Origin: Mucilaginibacter flavidus
GTDB lineage: Bacteria; Bacteroidota; Bacteroidia; Sphingobacteriales; Sphingobacteriaceae
NCBI RefSeq assembly: GCF_024055575.1
Contig: NZ_JAMXOE010000008.1
Location: forward strand, 1 to 64,000
Length of the DNA: 64,000 bases
Direction of reading: 5' to 3'
Shown piece by piece: positions 1-10,100 of the stretch. The notes under the pieces are model-generated. The model worked only from the letters and a program-made list of their open reading frames with translations. It was not told the DNA's origin and made no database searches. Made by a program: the position numbers and the translations under genes. Each line of letters starts with the position of its first letter. Position 1 is the stretch's first letter.

Positions 1-112
1 AGTTTGGCCCGGAATACCCTGGTCAATTTGCCCGGAATGGGGTGGTCAATTTGCAGCGGAATCGGGTGTCAACCTATCCCGGAATCAGGTGGTCAATATC
101 AGCGGAATATCC
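1..112. mobile_element. End of an IS21-like insertion sequence (multiple terminal repeats)
   Basis: About five tandem, imperfect 23-bp units built on GGTCAATTTG..CCGGAAT..GGGT lie at about 1-20 (cut by the window edge), 21-43, 44-67, 68-90 and 91-112. Serial repeats at an element's terminus are typical of IS21-family ends. Right after the last unit a SusC barrel reading frame begins in mid-protein, so this looks like the junction of an element lying to the left of the window. No transposase gene is visible here. The family assignment is inference from the repeat architecture. Confidence 0.6.
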
Positions 113-1573
113 ACTCTTATCATTGAACCGCAAATTACATACACTCAAAGTTTTAAGCGATCCAATCTAAATGTTTTGCTCGGTGGTACTTATCAGAACA
201 GTTTAAAAAATACTCAATACACGTCTGCCAGTAATTTTAGCAATGATGCGCTTATAGAAGATGCTGGTTCAGCGAGTATCGTTTCCGTTAATAATAGTGC
301 TGCTAACTATAAATATGAGTCCGTTTTTGCCAGAATTACCTACAATTTTGATGAAAAGTATATTATAAATGCAAGCGCGAGAAGAGACGGATCATCAAGA
401 TTTGGCCCAGGTGATCAATTTGGAAATTTCGGTGCAGTTGGTGCAGCTTGGCTGTTCAGTAATGAGCCGCTTATCAAAGATCATTTAACCTTTTTGAGTT
501 TTGGTAAATTGAGGGCAAGTTATGGCATTACAGGTAATGATCAAATCAAGGACTACCAATACCTTTCCACCTATGCATCATCGGGATATGTTTATCAGGA
601 TGTTGCGGGTCTAAAATCCAACCAGATTTCCAATGCCAATCTGCATTGGGAGACGAATAAAAAAGCTGAAGTGGCGATGGAACTCGGCTTTTTCAAAGAT
701 CGGATTTCAATAACCATAGATCATTACCAAAATAGGAGTAGTAACCAGTTAATATCCTACACATTACCTACTATAACTGGATTCGCTAATTACCAGGCCA
801 ATTTGCCGGCTGTAGTACAAAATTCAGGATGGGAATTTGAATTGAATACAGTTAACATTAGAACAAATACCTTTAACTGGAAAACCACTTTTAATATCAG
901 TATCCCTAAAAATCGATTGTTAAGTTTTCCCGGGCTGGCTGCATCAAGCTATGCAAATACCTTAGTTATAGGCAAAGACATCAGCCAGGCTTACGGTTAT
1001 GTTCTAACAGGAGTAGACCCGGCAACCGGAACTCCACAATATGATACCCCAACAGGTAGCTCAAGCCCAAACTATTTTGATAAATGGGGACAAACGAGCC
1101 CATATTTTTATGGTGGATTTGGCAACACATGGACTTACAAAAATTGGCAACTTGATATTTTCGGTCAATTCGCTAAGCAATTTGCTAAAGGAAGCACATA
1201 TTACGTTCCGGGAGCCAATTTTAATGATTTTACGAATGCGATGGGCCGCTGGCAAAACGTAGGGGACATTACCAATATTCCAAAGGCCTCAACCTTTTAT
1301 GATCCATACTACGCTTATTCCACAGCCAATTGGTTTAACGCCTCTTACTTTCGTCTAAAAAACGCTTCAATTTCTTATGTTTTTCCAGATAAGTGGTTAA
1401 AGAATAAAAATATAAATCGCTTAAGGCTGTATCTGGAAGGGCAAAACCTGTTCACGATAAGATATAAAAACACTGCCCTGTACGATCCTGAAACCGGTGG
1501 AGATAATACAACAGGGATGATACCATTTCCGATAACGAGATCATTTATAGCTGGTATTCAAATCACATTTTAA
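89..1573 (+). pseudogene. SusC/RagA TonB-dependent transporter, C-terminal part (5' end cut by IS)
   Basis: The protein is the C-terminal half of a SusC/RagA outer-membrane barrel. It has beta-strand-rich repeats, the GQNLFT motif and the usual end of alternating aromatic residues (SFIAGIQITF). A full SusC is about 1000 residues or more; only about 487 remain, with no plug domain, CarboxypepD_reg-like domain or signal peptide. The frame begins with a GTG inside the IS-like repeats at 89, and genuine SusC-like sequence starts near 113. It is followed after 10 bp by susD, the normal order. A functional transporter is unlikely unless the missing part lies beyond the element. Confidence 0.8.
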
Positions 1574-1583
1574 ATTAAAAATC

Positions 1584-2948
1584 ATGAAAAAAGTTAAACA
1601 TTTAATATTCAGCCTTTTCTTTCTGATGATCGGTCTGGCCGGTTGTCGGAAATTGATTGCTGTAGATTCGCCAGTTAACCAGCTGACAAAAGATAAAATC
1701 TTTATAGACAGCGCCTCTACTATTGCACTGCTTGATAATACCTATGCCCTTTTCAATCAAAATATTGATGGCACCTATACCCCTGAAATGGGTTATTATT
1801 CAGATGAATTAACTTATACAAGTACTAATGCAGGGACAATTGAGTTTTTAAAAAGTACTGTCTCCCCCGCAAATAGCGCTAACTTCAATATCTGGTCACG
1901 AAACTATTTTGCCATATATGAATGCAATGACATTATTGAAGGTTTAAATAGCTACAACGGAATTAAACCTGCAACTAAACTGGAATTTATTTCTGAAGTT
2001 AAATTTTTGAGAGCCTATGCTTATTTTTATCTGACTAATCTTTATGGCGCAGTACCGTTGATATTAGAAACTGATGTTAACAAAACCGCTACAGCTGCAA
2101 AAGCGGATTCTGCAACTATTTACAAACAAATAATACAAGACCTGAATGATGCGCAGACTGGTTTAGCAGAAGCTTATACAGGTTCAGGGAAAGTAAGGGC
2201 CAATAAATGGGCTGCGACAGCTTTGTTAGCCAGGGTTTATTTGTATCAAAAAAGATATGCAGAAGCTGAACAAACGGCTGCTGCAGTTATTAATTCGGGT
2301 TTATATACGCCCTTAGAATCACCTGCTTCGGTTTTCTTATCGGGAAGCAAAGAGAGCATCTTGCAATTCTATACACAGTATGGATACACAGCTGAGGGTG
2401 CTCTATTAGTACCAGGGTCAGGAAAACCATCTTATCCATTGACTAATGCCCTTTTAAGTTCTTTTGAAACGGGTGATTTGCGTAAAATAGCCTGGACCAA
2501 TAAATCAACAGTAACTTCAGGAGGTACAATTACGACCTACTATTACCCCTATAAATACCATAATCGTTCAACCAACACTGGCGCACCTGAATACCTCACG
2601 GCATTGCGTATCAGTGAACAATATTTGATACGTGCGGAAGCCAGGTTACAGCAAAATAATATCAGTGGTGCTGTGGACGACCTGAATATTATTCGGCAAA
2701 GAGCCGGACTGCTGCCGTTGGCTAACTCAATTTCTTCCAGCGCATGTTTAGATGCGCTGATACACGAACGTCAGGTAGAATTGTTTGTCGAGTGGGGAAA
2801 CCGATTTCTGGATTTAAAAAGGATAGGGCGGATTAATGCAGTTATGGGTGCATTTAAAACAACCTGGAAATCAACAGCGGCCTTGTTGCCTATTCCGCAA
2901 AGCGAAATTGCCACTGATCCAAATCTTACTCAAAACCCAGGATATTGA
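1584..2948 (+). CDS. RagB/SusD-family outer-membrane lipoprotein
   Basis: At 454 residues it has the usual length of SusD/RagB proteins, which sit as surface lipoproteins over a SusC transporter and bind its substrate. A signal peptide with the lipobox LAGC (Cys21) is visible. The helical TPR-like core (KFLRAYAYFYLTNLYG, near residue 140) and the C-terminal signature (RQVELFVEWGNRFLDLKR, near 390) are intact. It starts 10 bp after the susC remnant, so they form one transcription unit. The substrate cannot be read from sequence; no glycanase is nearby, so a polysaccharide role is not supported. Confidence 0.9.
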   Translation: MKKVKHLIFSLFFLMIGLAGCRKLIAVDSPVNQLTKDKIFIDSASTIALLDNTYALFNQNIDGTYTPEMGYYSDELTYTSTNAGTIEFLKSTVSPANSANFNIWSRNYFAIYECNDIIEGLNSYNGIKPATKLEFISEVKFLRAYAYFYLTNLYGAVPLILETDVNKTATAAKADSATIYKQIIQDLNDAQTGLAEAYTGSGKVRANKWAATALLARVYLYQKRYAEAEQTAAAVINSGLYTPLESPASVFLSGSKESILQFYTQYGYTAEGALLVPGSGKPSYPLTNALLSSFETGDLRKIAWTNKSTVTSGGTITTYYYPYKYHNRSTNTGAPEYLTALRISEQYLIRAEARLQQNNISGAVDDLNIIRQRAGLLPLANSISSSACLDALIHERQVELFVEWGNRFLDLKRIGRINAVMGAFKTTWKSTAALLPIPQSEIATDPNLTQNPGY

Positions 2949-2988
2949 ACATATAAATACATTATCTCACAATGAGAGGTCAATAAAT

Positions 2989-4587
2989 ATGAAAAATAAA
3001 TTAACATATTTTACCGCGTTATGCTTATTGTTTTCCCTTAATGCACTGGCGCAGGAACAATTTGAAAAAAGATTCAGTATTTCATTTGTAAATGAGCCTT
3101 TTAGAGATGCTATAATGAAATTAACGAAAACGCAATCTCATGGAATGGCTGTTTCGTGGGGAAGCAACCTTATATACGAAAAGTCTTTACCTGTTACTGC
3201 TAATCTTCATAACGTAACTTTTGATGAAGCAATGGATTCAATTTTAGCCAAACAGAATATTTGTAAAGATTACTGGATTTTAGATTACGGTGGTGATAAA
3301 AAGACAATGGTGCTTCATCTTGAAGAACGAAAGATAGCCAATTCACGATATGTTGAGCGCAATAAGAATAAAGGCAGATACTATCATGTTGGGGATATAC
3401 TGCCAGATTCTTCGTATGCGATTACTAACTATCACGGTAAAACCAATATCAAATTGGCTGATATTAAAAAGAAGCTTTTGATACTTGATATGTGGAATAT
3501 TAACTGTGCCGGTTGCATAGAGGCGATGCCCGAACTTGAAAAGTTGCAGGAGAAATTTGGAAATCAGGTACAAATTATAATGGTAACAAGAGATAGCCGC
3601 GAACAGGTCGAACTGCTAAAAAAACATGTGAAAATTGTACGCGAAACCAAGCTGCCTTTTATAACAGGTGAAAATGTGTTAGGTTCATTATTTGAATATG
3701 ACCAGGTACCAACACAGGTATGGATTGATGAAAGTGGCTTTGTCAAATATATTACGAAAACGCCTATTGCTTCCGAACGGCATATAAGGGATTTTCTGTC
3801 TGGCAAACGTATGGACATCAGAGATACAAAAGACACTGTTCTATCATTAAGTTATGCCCGCCCACTTGCAATAGCATTAGAACCTATACAAAGAGGAGAT
3901 TTCGGTATATCCTCTTTTCTTGTGCCACATAAATCTGAAAAATATTTCTATGGAGTTTACCTCGGGGGCTTTTCGGATACGGATCGAATAAAGGGTGTAA
4001 TTATGTTGCGATTAGATATAAATACGCTCTATAGAGAAGCTTATTTCGGCCATACTTTTTCAAAAACTCCTGTAATTAAAGAGTATAATCACCCTGAAAA
4101 ATATGAACGGGATACTTTGTCAATGAGTAATTTTTATGATTATGAATTAGCCGTCAAAAGAAAAGAAACGACAGCTAAACAGTTTTACCATCTAATGCAG
4201 CAGGAACTGGACACTTATTTTAATATCCAAAGTACTTTAGAAAAAAGAAAGATCGACTGTTATGTAATTACGAGAATAGGTAAAATCGACCGATTAAAAG
4301 GTGTTGGTAAAACAGATAACTATCCTGTAATGGTAAACAATATATTAACCGTAAACAATGTTTCCTGGGGAGAAGTATTGAATAAGATATATGACCTATC
4401 ATCAAATGTACACACTCCTTTTATTGATGAAACAGGCATAGATCACAAAATGGGAGTGAATTTCAAAATCAATACTGATTTCGACAATAGCAAAGAAGAG
4501 ATACGAAAATCCCTTGCCTCGTATGGCCTTGCAATTAATAAAATACAAAGAGAGGTGCAATGTATTATACTTAAAAATGTCCAGTAA
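2989..4587 (+). CDS. Secreted STN - TlpA/thioredoxin - DUF3738-like hybrid protein
   Basis: The chosen start at 2989 gives a clean signal peptide (ending NALAQ); the open frame also extends upstream into susD and that part is discarded. About 532 residues. After the signal, residues about 25-105 resemble an STN domain. A TlpA-like thioredoxin fold follows (about 130-275) with the active site NCAGC. The C-terminal third ends like the DUF3738/TIGR03435 family (FIDETG, then a terminal GLAINK segment). Such proteins are periplasmic or surface thiol-disulfide enzymes often encoded with SusC/SusD pairs. The exact substrate is unknown. Domain names are from pattern recognition, not a search. Confidence 0.75.
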   Translation: MKNKLTYFTALCLLFSLNALAQEQFEKRFSISFVNEPFRDAIMKLTKTQSHGMAVSWGSNLIYEKSLPVTANLHNVTFDEAMDSILAKQNICKDYWILDYGGDKKTMVLHLEERKIANSRYVERNKNKGRYYHVGDILPDSSYAITNYHGKTNIKLADIKKKLLILDMWNINCAGCIEAMPELEKLQEKFGNQVQIIMVTRDSREQVELLKKHVKIVRETKLPFITGENVLGSLFEYDQVPTQVWIDESGFVKYITKTPIASERHIRDFLSGKRMDIRDTKDTVLSLSYARPLAIALEPIQRGDFGISSFLVPHKSEKYFYGVYLGGFSDTDRIKGVIMLRLDINTLYREAYFGHTFSKTPVIKEYNHPEKYERDTLSMSNFYDYELAVKRKETTAKQFYHLMQQELDTYFNIQSTLEKRKIDCYVITRIGKIDRLKGVGKTDNYPVMVNNILTVNNVSWGEVLNKIYDLSSNVHTPFIDETGIDHKMGVNFKINTDFDNSKEEIRKSLASYGLAINKIQREVQCIILKNVQ

Positions 4588-4610
4588 TAACCGAAAATTT
4601 GAAACACAAC

Positions 4611-5054
4611 ATGAAATATATATATCTACTAATTGCTTTGCTCATTTCTATAAAGTGCAGTGCACAACAAACTGTTCAATGGACTTACAGTACAAAAAAA
4701 ATTCAAAAGAATATATATGAAATTCATTTAACAGCAATGGTTCAAAATCCCTGGCATATTTATTCCCAGTATATGGATTCAGGCGGCCCATTGCCAACAA
4801 CAATTACTTTAAATCATAATCCTAATATTGAGCTGATCGGAACAATTAAAGAAAAAGGAAAACTGGTAACCGAACATGTGAAAGTATTTGATATGGATGT
4901 AAAATACTATACAGATAGCGTTGATTTTGTCCAAAAACTAAAATTAAAAGATGGAGCCCATGCACCTATATCCGGTACCATCGAGTATATGTTATGTGAA
5001 GCAGATCATTGCACGCCGCCAATCAAAAGGGCTTTTGAAATTGATCTGAAATGA
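4611..5054 (+). CDS. DsbD N-terminal (alpha) domain-like secreted protein
   Basis: The start is the ATG at 4611, giving a signal peptide that ends KCSAQ; a TTG 12 bp upstream is less likely. The mature part, about 130 residues, resembles the periplasmic alpha domain of DsbD, including PWHIYSQY and the cysteine pair in YMLCEADHCTPP, where DsbD-alpha carries its catalytic cysteines. The transmembrane and C-terminal thioredoxin parts of DsbD are absent, so it would need an outside electron donor. It follows the thioredoxin hybrid by about 20 bp, consistent with one operon passing electrons between thiol proteins. Confidence 0.75.
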   Translation: MKYIYLLIALLISIKCSAQQTVQWTYSTKKIQKNIYEIHLTAMVQNPWHIYSQYMDSGGPLPTTITLNHNPNIELIGTIKEKGKLVTEHVKVFDMDVKYYTDSVDFVQKLKLKDGAHAPISGTIEYMLCEADHCTPPIKRAFEIDLK

Positions 5055-5144
5055 TAAGACAGATTAAAATATGAGCCACCACATGGGTAATAAAACAAAC
5101 ACTATATGTATAAGTTAGATCGCCATTATTCTCACCACTTAAAA

Positions 5145-5170
5145 GGAGTAAAGAATTAAATCTTTACTCC
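5145..5170. terminator. Hairpin terminator between convergent genes
   Basis: Perfect 9-bp arms GGAGTAAAG and CTTTACTCC enclose an 8-nt AT loop. A-rich sequence on the left gives a T-rich tract on the minus strand. It lies between the convergent DsbD-like gene and the small secreted protein gene and could serve both. Confidence 0.6.
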
Positions 5171-5187
5171 TTGATAAATAAAACCAA

Positions 5188-5439
5188 TTAAAGCTTTATA
5201 TCAGCTGTCACTGATGGATGACCAACCTCTGTTCCATGAGCACAACCAACACCCAAATTTGGACAACCATAATTACTCTGGGCATCACTTATTGTGCCGG
5301 TAAATGGCGCCGACCCTGTTTTAGTCCAATTGTATTGAAGGTCAAAATGTTTTGGTGCTGCCTGTATTTTTTGAACAACTGCGCCTCCAATACCGATAGT
5401 AAATACCAAAGCCAATAGGCTAATTTTTAAAGTTTTCAT
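5188..5439 (-). CDS. Small secreted two-cysteine protein (DUF6520-like)
   Basis: This is an 83-residue protein with a clear signal peptide (MKTLKISLLALVFTIGIGGA, then a cleavage-like QAAP). The mature part is only about 55 residues and holds two cysteines in YGCPNLGVGCAHG plus several Gly/Thr/Asn residues. The pattern fits the small Bacteroidota family DUF6520, assigned from memory and not confirmed. Function is unknown. It is followed upstream on the same strand by a MauE-like membrane gene, so disulfide handling of this peptide is a reasonable inference. Confidence 0.6.
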   Translation of the reverse strand: MKTLKISLLALVFTIGIGGAVVQKIQAAPKHFDLQYNWTKTGSAPFTGTISDAQSNYGCPNLGVGCAHGTEVGHPSVTADIKL

Positions 5440-5529
5440 AATTTTTTATATTTGTTTTTAATTACGCCATTGGTTAAAATTACAGGCAACGGCACCACCT
5501 GTACTTACGCGCGTGAAAGTATTTTAAAT

Positions 5530-6027
5530 TCATCTGCCCCTATGTTCTATTGGTGATGTTGTTTTTTGTTTTTGTAAATATTTGATTGAGAGGATACCTG
5601 TCAGTATAAAGAATCCATTAAAGAATAAATGTTGTTTCCAACCCATCTGAGAGACAATGCCTCCACATGTACAAGGAAGATTTGAGCCTGACAAAAGCAT
5701 TGCAGCAATATAAAACTCAAATACTAACAATAAGATAACGGATGCGTACAGAGCCTTAATTTTGATTGAATGGAGATATACACCAACGGCAAACCCCATG
5801 GCAATTAATATTTCAATAGAAGGCACTACCCAGCCTAAGAATGGGGCCAGTTTTTTCATTAATGGCACAGGAGCAAGTCGCATTTGAAAAACAAATTTAT
5901 CATAGTCTAAAAACTTGCTCATTCCTGTATAAGCAAATAACAAAACCAATAATGCAATTATCAACACCACAAGGATATGTTTATATTTTGTTTTTTTAAT
6001 TTGCAATAAATAGTTCACGGTATCCAT
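5530..6027 (-). CDS. MauE/DoxX-family redox-associated membrane protein
   Basis: The protein has 165 residues and four predicted membrane helices (about 19-40, 62-85, 93-113, 130-152), with the MauE/DoxX features FAYTGMSKFLDYDKF and a cysteine pair in LPCTCGGIVSQMGW. MauE-type proteins are thought to move reducing equivalents between quinones and thiols in the membrane. It is transcribed toward the small two-cysteine secreted protein, about 90 bp downstream. Which substrate it oxidises or reduces cannot be told from sequence. Confidence 0.75.
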   Translation of the reverse strand: MDTVNYLLQIKKTKYKHILVVLIIALLVLLFAYTGMSKFLDYDKFVFQMRLAPVPLMKKLAPFLGWVVPSIEILIAMGFAVGVYLHSIKIKALYASVILLLVFEFYIAAMLLSGSNLPCTCGGIVSQMGWKQHLFFNGFFILTGILSIKYLQKQKTTSPIEHRGR

Positions 6028-6709
6028 GATTTTTACATTCTGTCCTACAAAGTAAATACAACTTAAAGCTCTAAAACAGTAGTAAATGGGTAGTAAACAT
6101 TTTGATTGAATTTTATGTTTTAATTAATAATTAAGCGGAGATTAAATGAGGGCTATAGAGAATTAAAGTGTTTAGTCTCTTTTTGAATGTAAAATTCCTT
6201 AAATATTTTACTACCCTGATACCCTACAACTTTATACTGTCATAGCTTATCATAACCAATAATTAATATTGGCGAAAGTTTGTTTAACTTTAATTGCCTT
6301 TTGGAACTATGTAATAAAACGTTGCCCTTGTGGCGGAGCCAAGAATTATTGGCTTTTAACAAAGTCTAAGTAAAGCAGGAGCAGAATCATAATTATTACC
6401 ACTATTTTTTTATCTTCACATTCAATTACAGGCAGGCAACCCGCATGCCTTTGTAATAAGGTTTAGGTTGAAAGTCCCCGGCAGCGAGTGTTAGGGACTT
6501 TCTTATTAAATTTCATTACCGTTTCAAACTTCATTAGGATGAAATTGTCGCTTTCTTAAACTTTTTAGTGTGATCTTAACCCTCTTAATAAAATCTTCCC
6601 CGGTAATCAATAGCCGTTTGGTTTATTTGGCCGGCAGTCCTAATGGTTTAGTTTTTAGATACTAAACCTGTGCAATTATTTTATCTTTGTTTAAATTAAA
6701 TACCTTAAA
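6028..6709. other. AT-rich intergenic region with hairpins, no recognised gene
   Basis: There is no convincing coding sequence over about 680 bp. Visible structures are a hairpin at 6337-6354 (AGCCAA / TTGGCT, followed by TTT), a short inverted repeat at 6430-6450 (AGGCA / TGCCT) and a stem-loop at 6470-6502 (GAAAGTCCC / GGGACTTTC) followed by a T-rich stretch. A TATCTTCA sequence just upstream of 6421 resembles a weak -7 element. A small structured transcript is possible but unproven. Confidence 0.4.
6682..6689 (+). promoter_or_regulatory. Bacteroidota -7 element upstream of a small ORF
   Basis: TATCTTTG matches the TAnnTTTG -7 consensus and lies 21 bp before the ATG at 6710. No TTTG stands at the ideal -33 distance, so the promoter is only half supported. 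Confidence 0.45.
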
Positions 6710-6946
6710 ATGTGCAAGTTAAATTTTGAATACGAAGCCAAAAATGTTCCAGAAGAAATGAAAATTGAATTTGAGAACCGGGCAAATAAAAAATATGCAT
6801 CCGTGTGCGAAAAAATCAATAAATCAAATAGCTATGTCATTGTAAATTGGACTGGAAATCCTGAAAGATTAAGAGGCGTTTTGATTATTGATGATGAAAT
6901 AAACAAAACCCTGAAACTGAATAATCTTACAGGACAGATTGACTAA
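6710..6946 (+). CDS. Hypothetical protein, 78 residues
   Basis: I do not recognise this protein. It is charged, Asn/Lys-rich and soluble, with no signal peptide or membrane segment; the second half (VIVNWTGNPERLRGVLIID) looks beta-rich. A good -7 element (TATCTTTG at 6682) precedes the ATG, which argues for a real gene. It sits in AT-rich DNA beside the restriction-modification island and could be cargo of the same foreign DNA. Confidence 0.5.
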   Translation: MCKLNFEYEAKNVPEEMKIEFENRANKKYASVCEKINKSNSYVIVNWTGNPERLRGVLIIDDEINKTLKLNNLTGQID

Positions 6947-6989
6947 TTTGAGTCACTCCCAACATGTATATAGTTTCCTATATTTTTGG

Positions 6990-7145
6990 GTGTATCTGTA
7001 CTTAGCAAAATACCGTTCGGTTGAAGAAACATTAAACACTGCTGAACAATACTTACTTAGCTGCTTTTCCTTTTGGCAATGAAGATGAACCACTTTTAGG
7101 TCTTTTGGAAAGCATCAAAAAGGGCGAGTTAATGCCTGTTGGATA
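6990..7145 (+). pseudogene. Gene remnant (C-terminal fragment, frame-shifted)
   Basis: Two adjacent reading frames look protein-like but are too short for a gene. One reads VYLYLAKYRSVEETLNTAEQY from 6990. The next, from about 7047, reads LAAFPFGNEDEPLLGLLESI and stops with TAA at 7143-7145. Together they suggest the end of a gene broken by a frameshift and by loss of its 5' part. The family is not recognised. It lies just beyond the 3' end of hsdR and may be debris from the insertion of the island. Confidence 0.35.
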
Positions 7146-7151
7146 AAAATA

Positions 7152-10100
7152 TTAAACCTGTTCATTATCCGGCAAACCGTTAATATAAGTATCTATAAAT
7201 TTAAGCACCTTTTCAATAACCCGTTCCACAACAATTTTCCGTTCAAGCAGCTTTGGTTTTTCTATAAGGATGTTAAATATATCATCACGCAATGGCTTCC
7301 GTTCAGTAAACAAGTAATTACCTATAATTTCGTTTAACTTTTCCGGGATTAGTCCTTCCTCTTTGCACAATTCGGCTAATGCTTTTTGCTTTTCGGCATC
7401 TACAAAAGCGTCAAATGCTGCTGGTATATCTTCAGCATCATCTATTAGCGGCAGGTTTTCATTGATAAATTTTTCAATTAATTCCTTTTTAGATCTTAAT
7501 TGTACTTCGCCGGTCAATAAATCCAAAATTGCTTTCCGTTGCTGATCTTGTTCTTCTTTTGTTCCCGATTTTAGTTTGGCTAACAGCTTTAATATGTAAA
7601 TAACATTAATTTCATCACGGTGGATTAATTCCAGTTCAAAATCAACATCGTTTAGAATAGAAACTTTTTCTATAGTATTATCGGTTTTTACCTTGTCGTA
7701 TAGGTCGAGGTACTTACTGCGGTAATCGTTAAAAGTTTGCTCGCTCATGGCCAGGCTATCGAAGTTAAAATCCGCGAAAGTAGCCAAGATGTTTTTAACA
7801 CGCATCAGTTCCCTAAAGGCTTTAACAAAGGCTAATTCTTCATCTTCATTTTGCAGGTCGTTTACACTATCCACCGTTGGGGTTATAGCGTACAAATCTT
7901 CGACACCTTTATCAAACAACGCGATATAATCCTCAATAGGCTGCATAATGATAACATCAATAGCATCTTTGTTTGAAAACAATGTTATAGCTTCATCGGT
8001 AGCGGTTTTTAGATTGCGGAAAGCAATAATGTTACCCTGTGATTTTTGTTCATTTAAAATACGGTTAGTGCGTGAATATGCCTGTATAAGGCCATGATAC
8101 TTCAGATTTTTATCTACGTACAGTGTATTGAGGTATTTGCTATCGAAACCCGTTAAAAACATATTCACTACCAGTAAAATATCTACTTCCTTGTTTTTAA
8201 CCCTTTTAGCAATGTCATTATAATAATTGTAAAAAGACTGGCTATCCTTTGTAGAAAACTTGGTACCAAACATTACATTATAATCCGCAATAAATTCATC
8301 CAGTTTTTCGCGGGTGTGTTTATTAATAGGGGCGGTTTCGCTTATTTCGAGTTCAGCATCAGGTATAAAACCGTTGGCATCTTTATCGTCTTCATTTGCA
8401 CCATAAGAAAATATGGTAGCAATACGCAAATGATGTTCACCGGCTGTTTTCTTGGCTTTAAACAATTCGTAATACTTTATCAGCGTATCAACGCTGCTTA
8501 CGCAAAACATGCCTGTAAACGACCGGCTATATGTTTTCCTGTCGTGGTTTTCGAGTATATAATTGGTGATCTTATTTAACCTGTCGGGCGATTCCAATAA
8601 CTCCTTTGTGTCAATATCTTCAACCTTAATATCAATATTGTTTTTGCTGTCCTCCTTTTGCTGATAACGGCCTACATACTCAACTGAAAACTTTAATACG
8701 TTTTCATCCTTGATGGCATCGGTTATTACATATTTATGCAGGCAGTCATCAAAAAGTTCCTTTGTAGTGCGTTTGCCTAATTCATTTTTTACGGCATTAT
8801 CCGCAAAAATAGGCGTTCCGGTAAAGCCAAATAGCTGATGGCTATTGAAGAATGCCTTTATACGGTTGTGTGTTTCACCAAATTGGCTACGGTGGCACTC
8901 GTCAAAAATAAAAACAATGCGTTTGTCCTTTAATTTTTCCATCCTGCTTAAATACCCTTGTTTACTAATCGCGGTATTTAGTTTTTGGATTGTCGTTACA
9001 ATTAGTTTGGTATCGTCGCCTAACTGTTTTACTAAAGCCTGTGTATTATCAGTGCCATCAATACTGCCTTTACTAAAGCTGTTAAACTCTTTGGTGGTTT
9101 GGTAATCCAGGTCTTTTCTGTCAACTACAAAAACCACCTTATAAACCTGTGGAAGCTTAATTAAAAGCTGACTGGCTTTAAAAGATGTGAGGGTTTTACC
9201 CGAACCCGTAGTATGCCATATATAGCCGTTTTTGGTTGTCGTTTTTATCCGGTCGATAATAGCTTCGGAAGCGTAGTATTGATACGGACGCAAGATCATT
9301 AGGACTTTCTGTGCCTCGTTGAGCACCGTGTAACGGGTGATCATTTTAGACACATGGCAAGGCTCCAAAAATTCCTTGGTAAATTGTTCTAATTGGGTTA
9401 TGATTTTATTTTCCTTATCCGACCAATAGAAAGTTTGTTTAAATGACTGGTGCGGATTGTTAGCATAATATTTAGTGTTAACGCCATTGCTGATTATAAA
9501 CAACTGAATGTATAAAAACAAACCATTAGATGCCCCATAGCTATGTCTGTGATAACGGTTAGTTTGGTTAAATGCTTCTTTCAGTTCCAATCCCCGGCGT
9601 TTTAATTCTATTTGCACTAAGGGTAGACCATTTATCAGAATGGTTACGTCATAACGATTTCTATATGCTCCCTCGTTGCTTACTTGATGGGTAACTTGGA
9701 ACTGGTTTTGACACCAATGATCTTGATTAATAAATTCGATGTAAGCACTATCTCCGTTTTCCTTTGTGTATTGCACCTTGTCGCGTAAAATTTTAGCACG
9801 TTCAAAGAGATTACCTTTATTTAGGTGATTTAGTATTTTGTCGAAATCTTTATCAGAAATTGTAACCTGATTATGTTTTTCTAATTGACTTTTTAGATTG
9901 TTAAGCAAGTCCTGCTCATTTTTAATAATTAAAAATTCATAGCCCAGTGCTTTCAGTTGATCTATTAGATTTTCTTCTAATACTTGTTCGGGTTGAGTGC
10001 TCATTACGTTGTTGATTAAACTAATTTCAGTTTGAATACGTTCACTGATAATTTGTGGTTTAGTATTCAATGTAGTTAGGAGATTCGATTTTTCCGCTTC

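Noticed and set aside
1..112. CRISPR-like array
   Set aside because: Units are adjacent and imperfect with no spacers, and there are no cas genes; the layout fits an insertion-sequence end.
4514..4720. 68-codon frame overlapping two genes
   Set aside because: It is a shadow of the end of the thioredoxin hybrid gene and the start of the DsbD-like gene in another frame.
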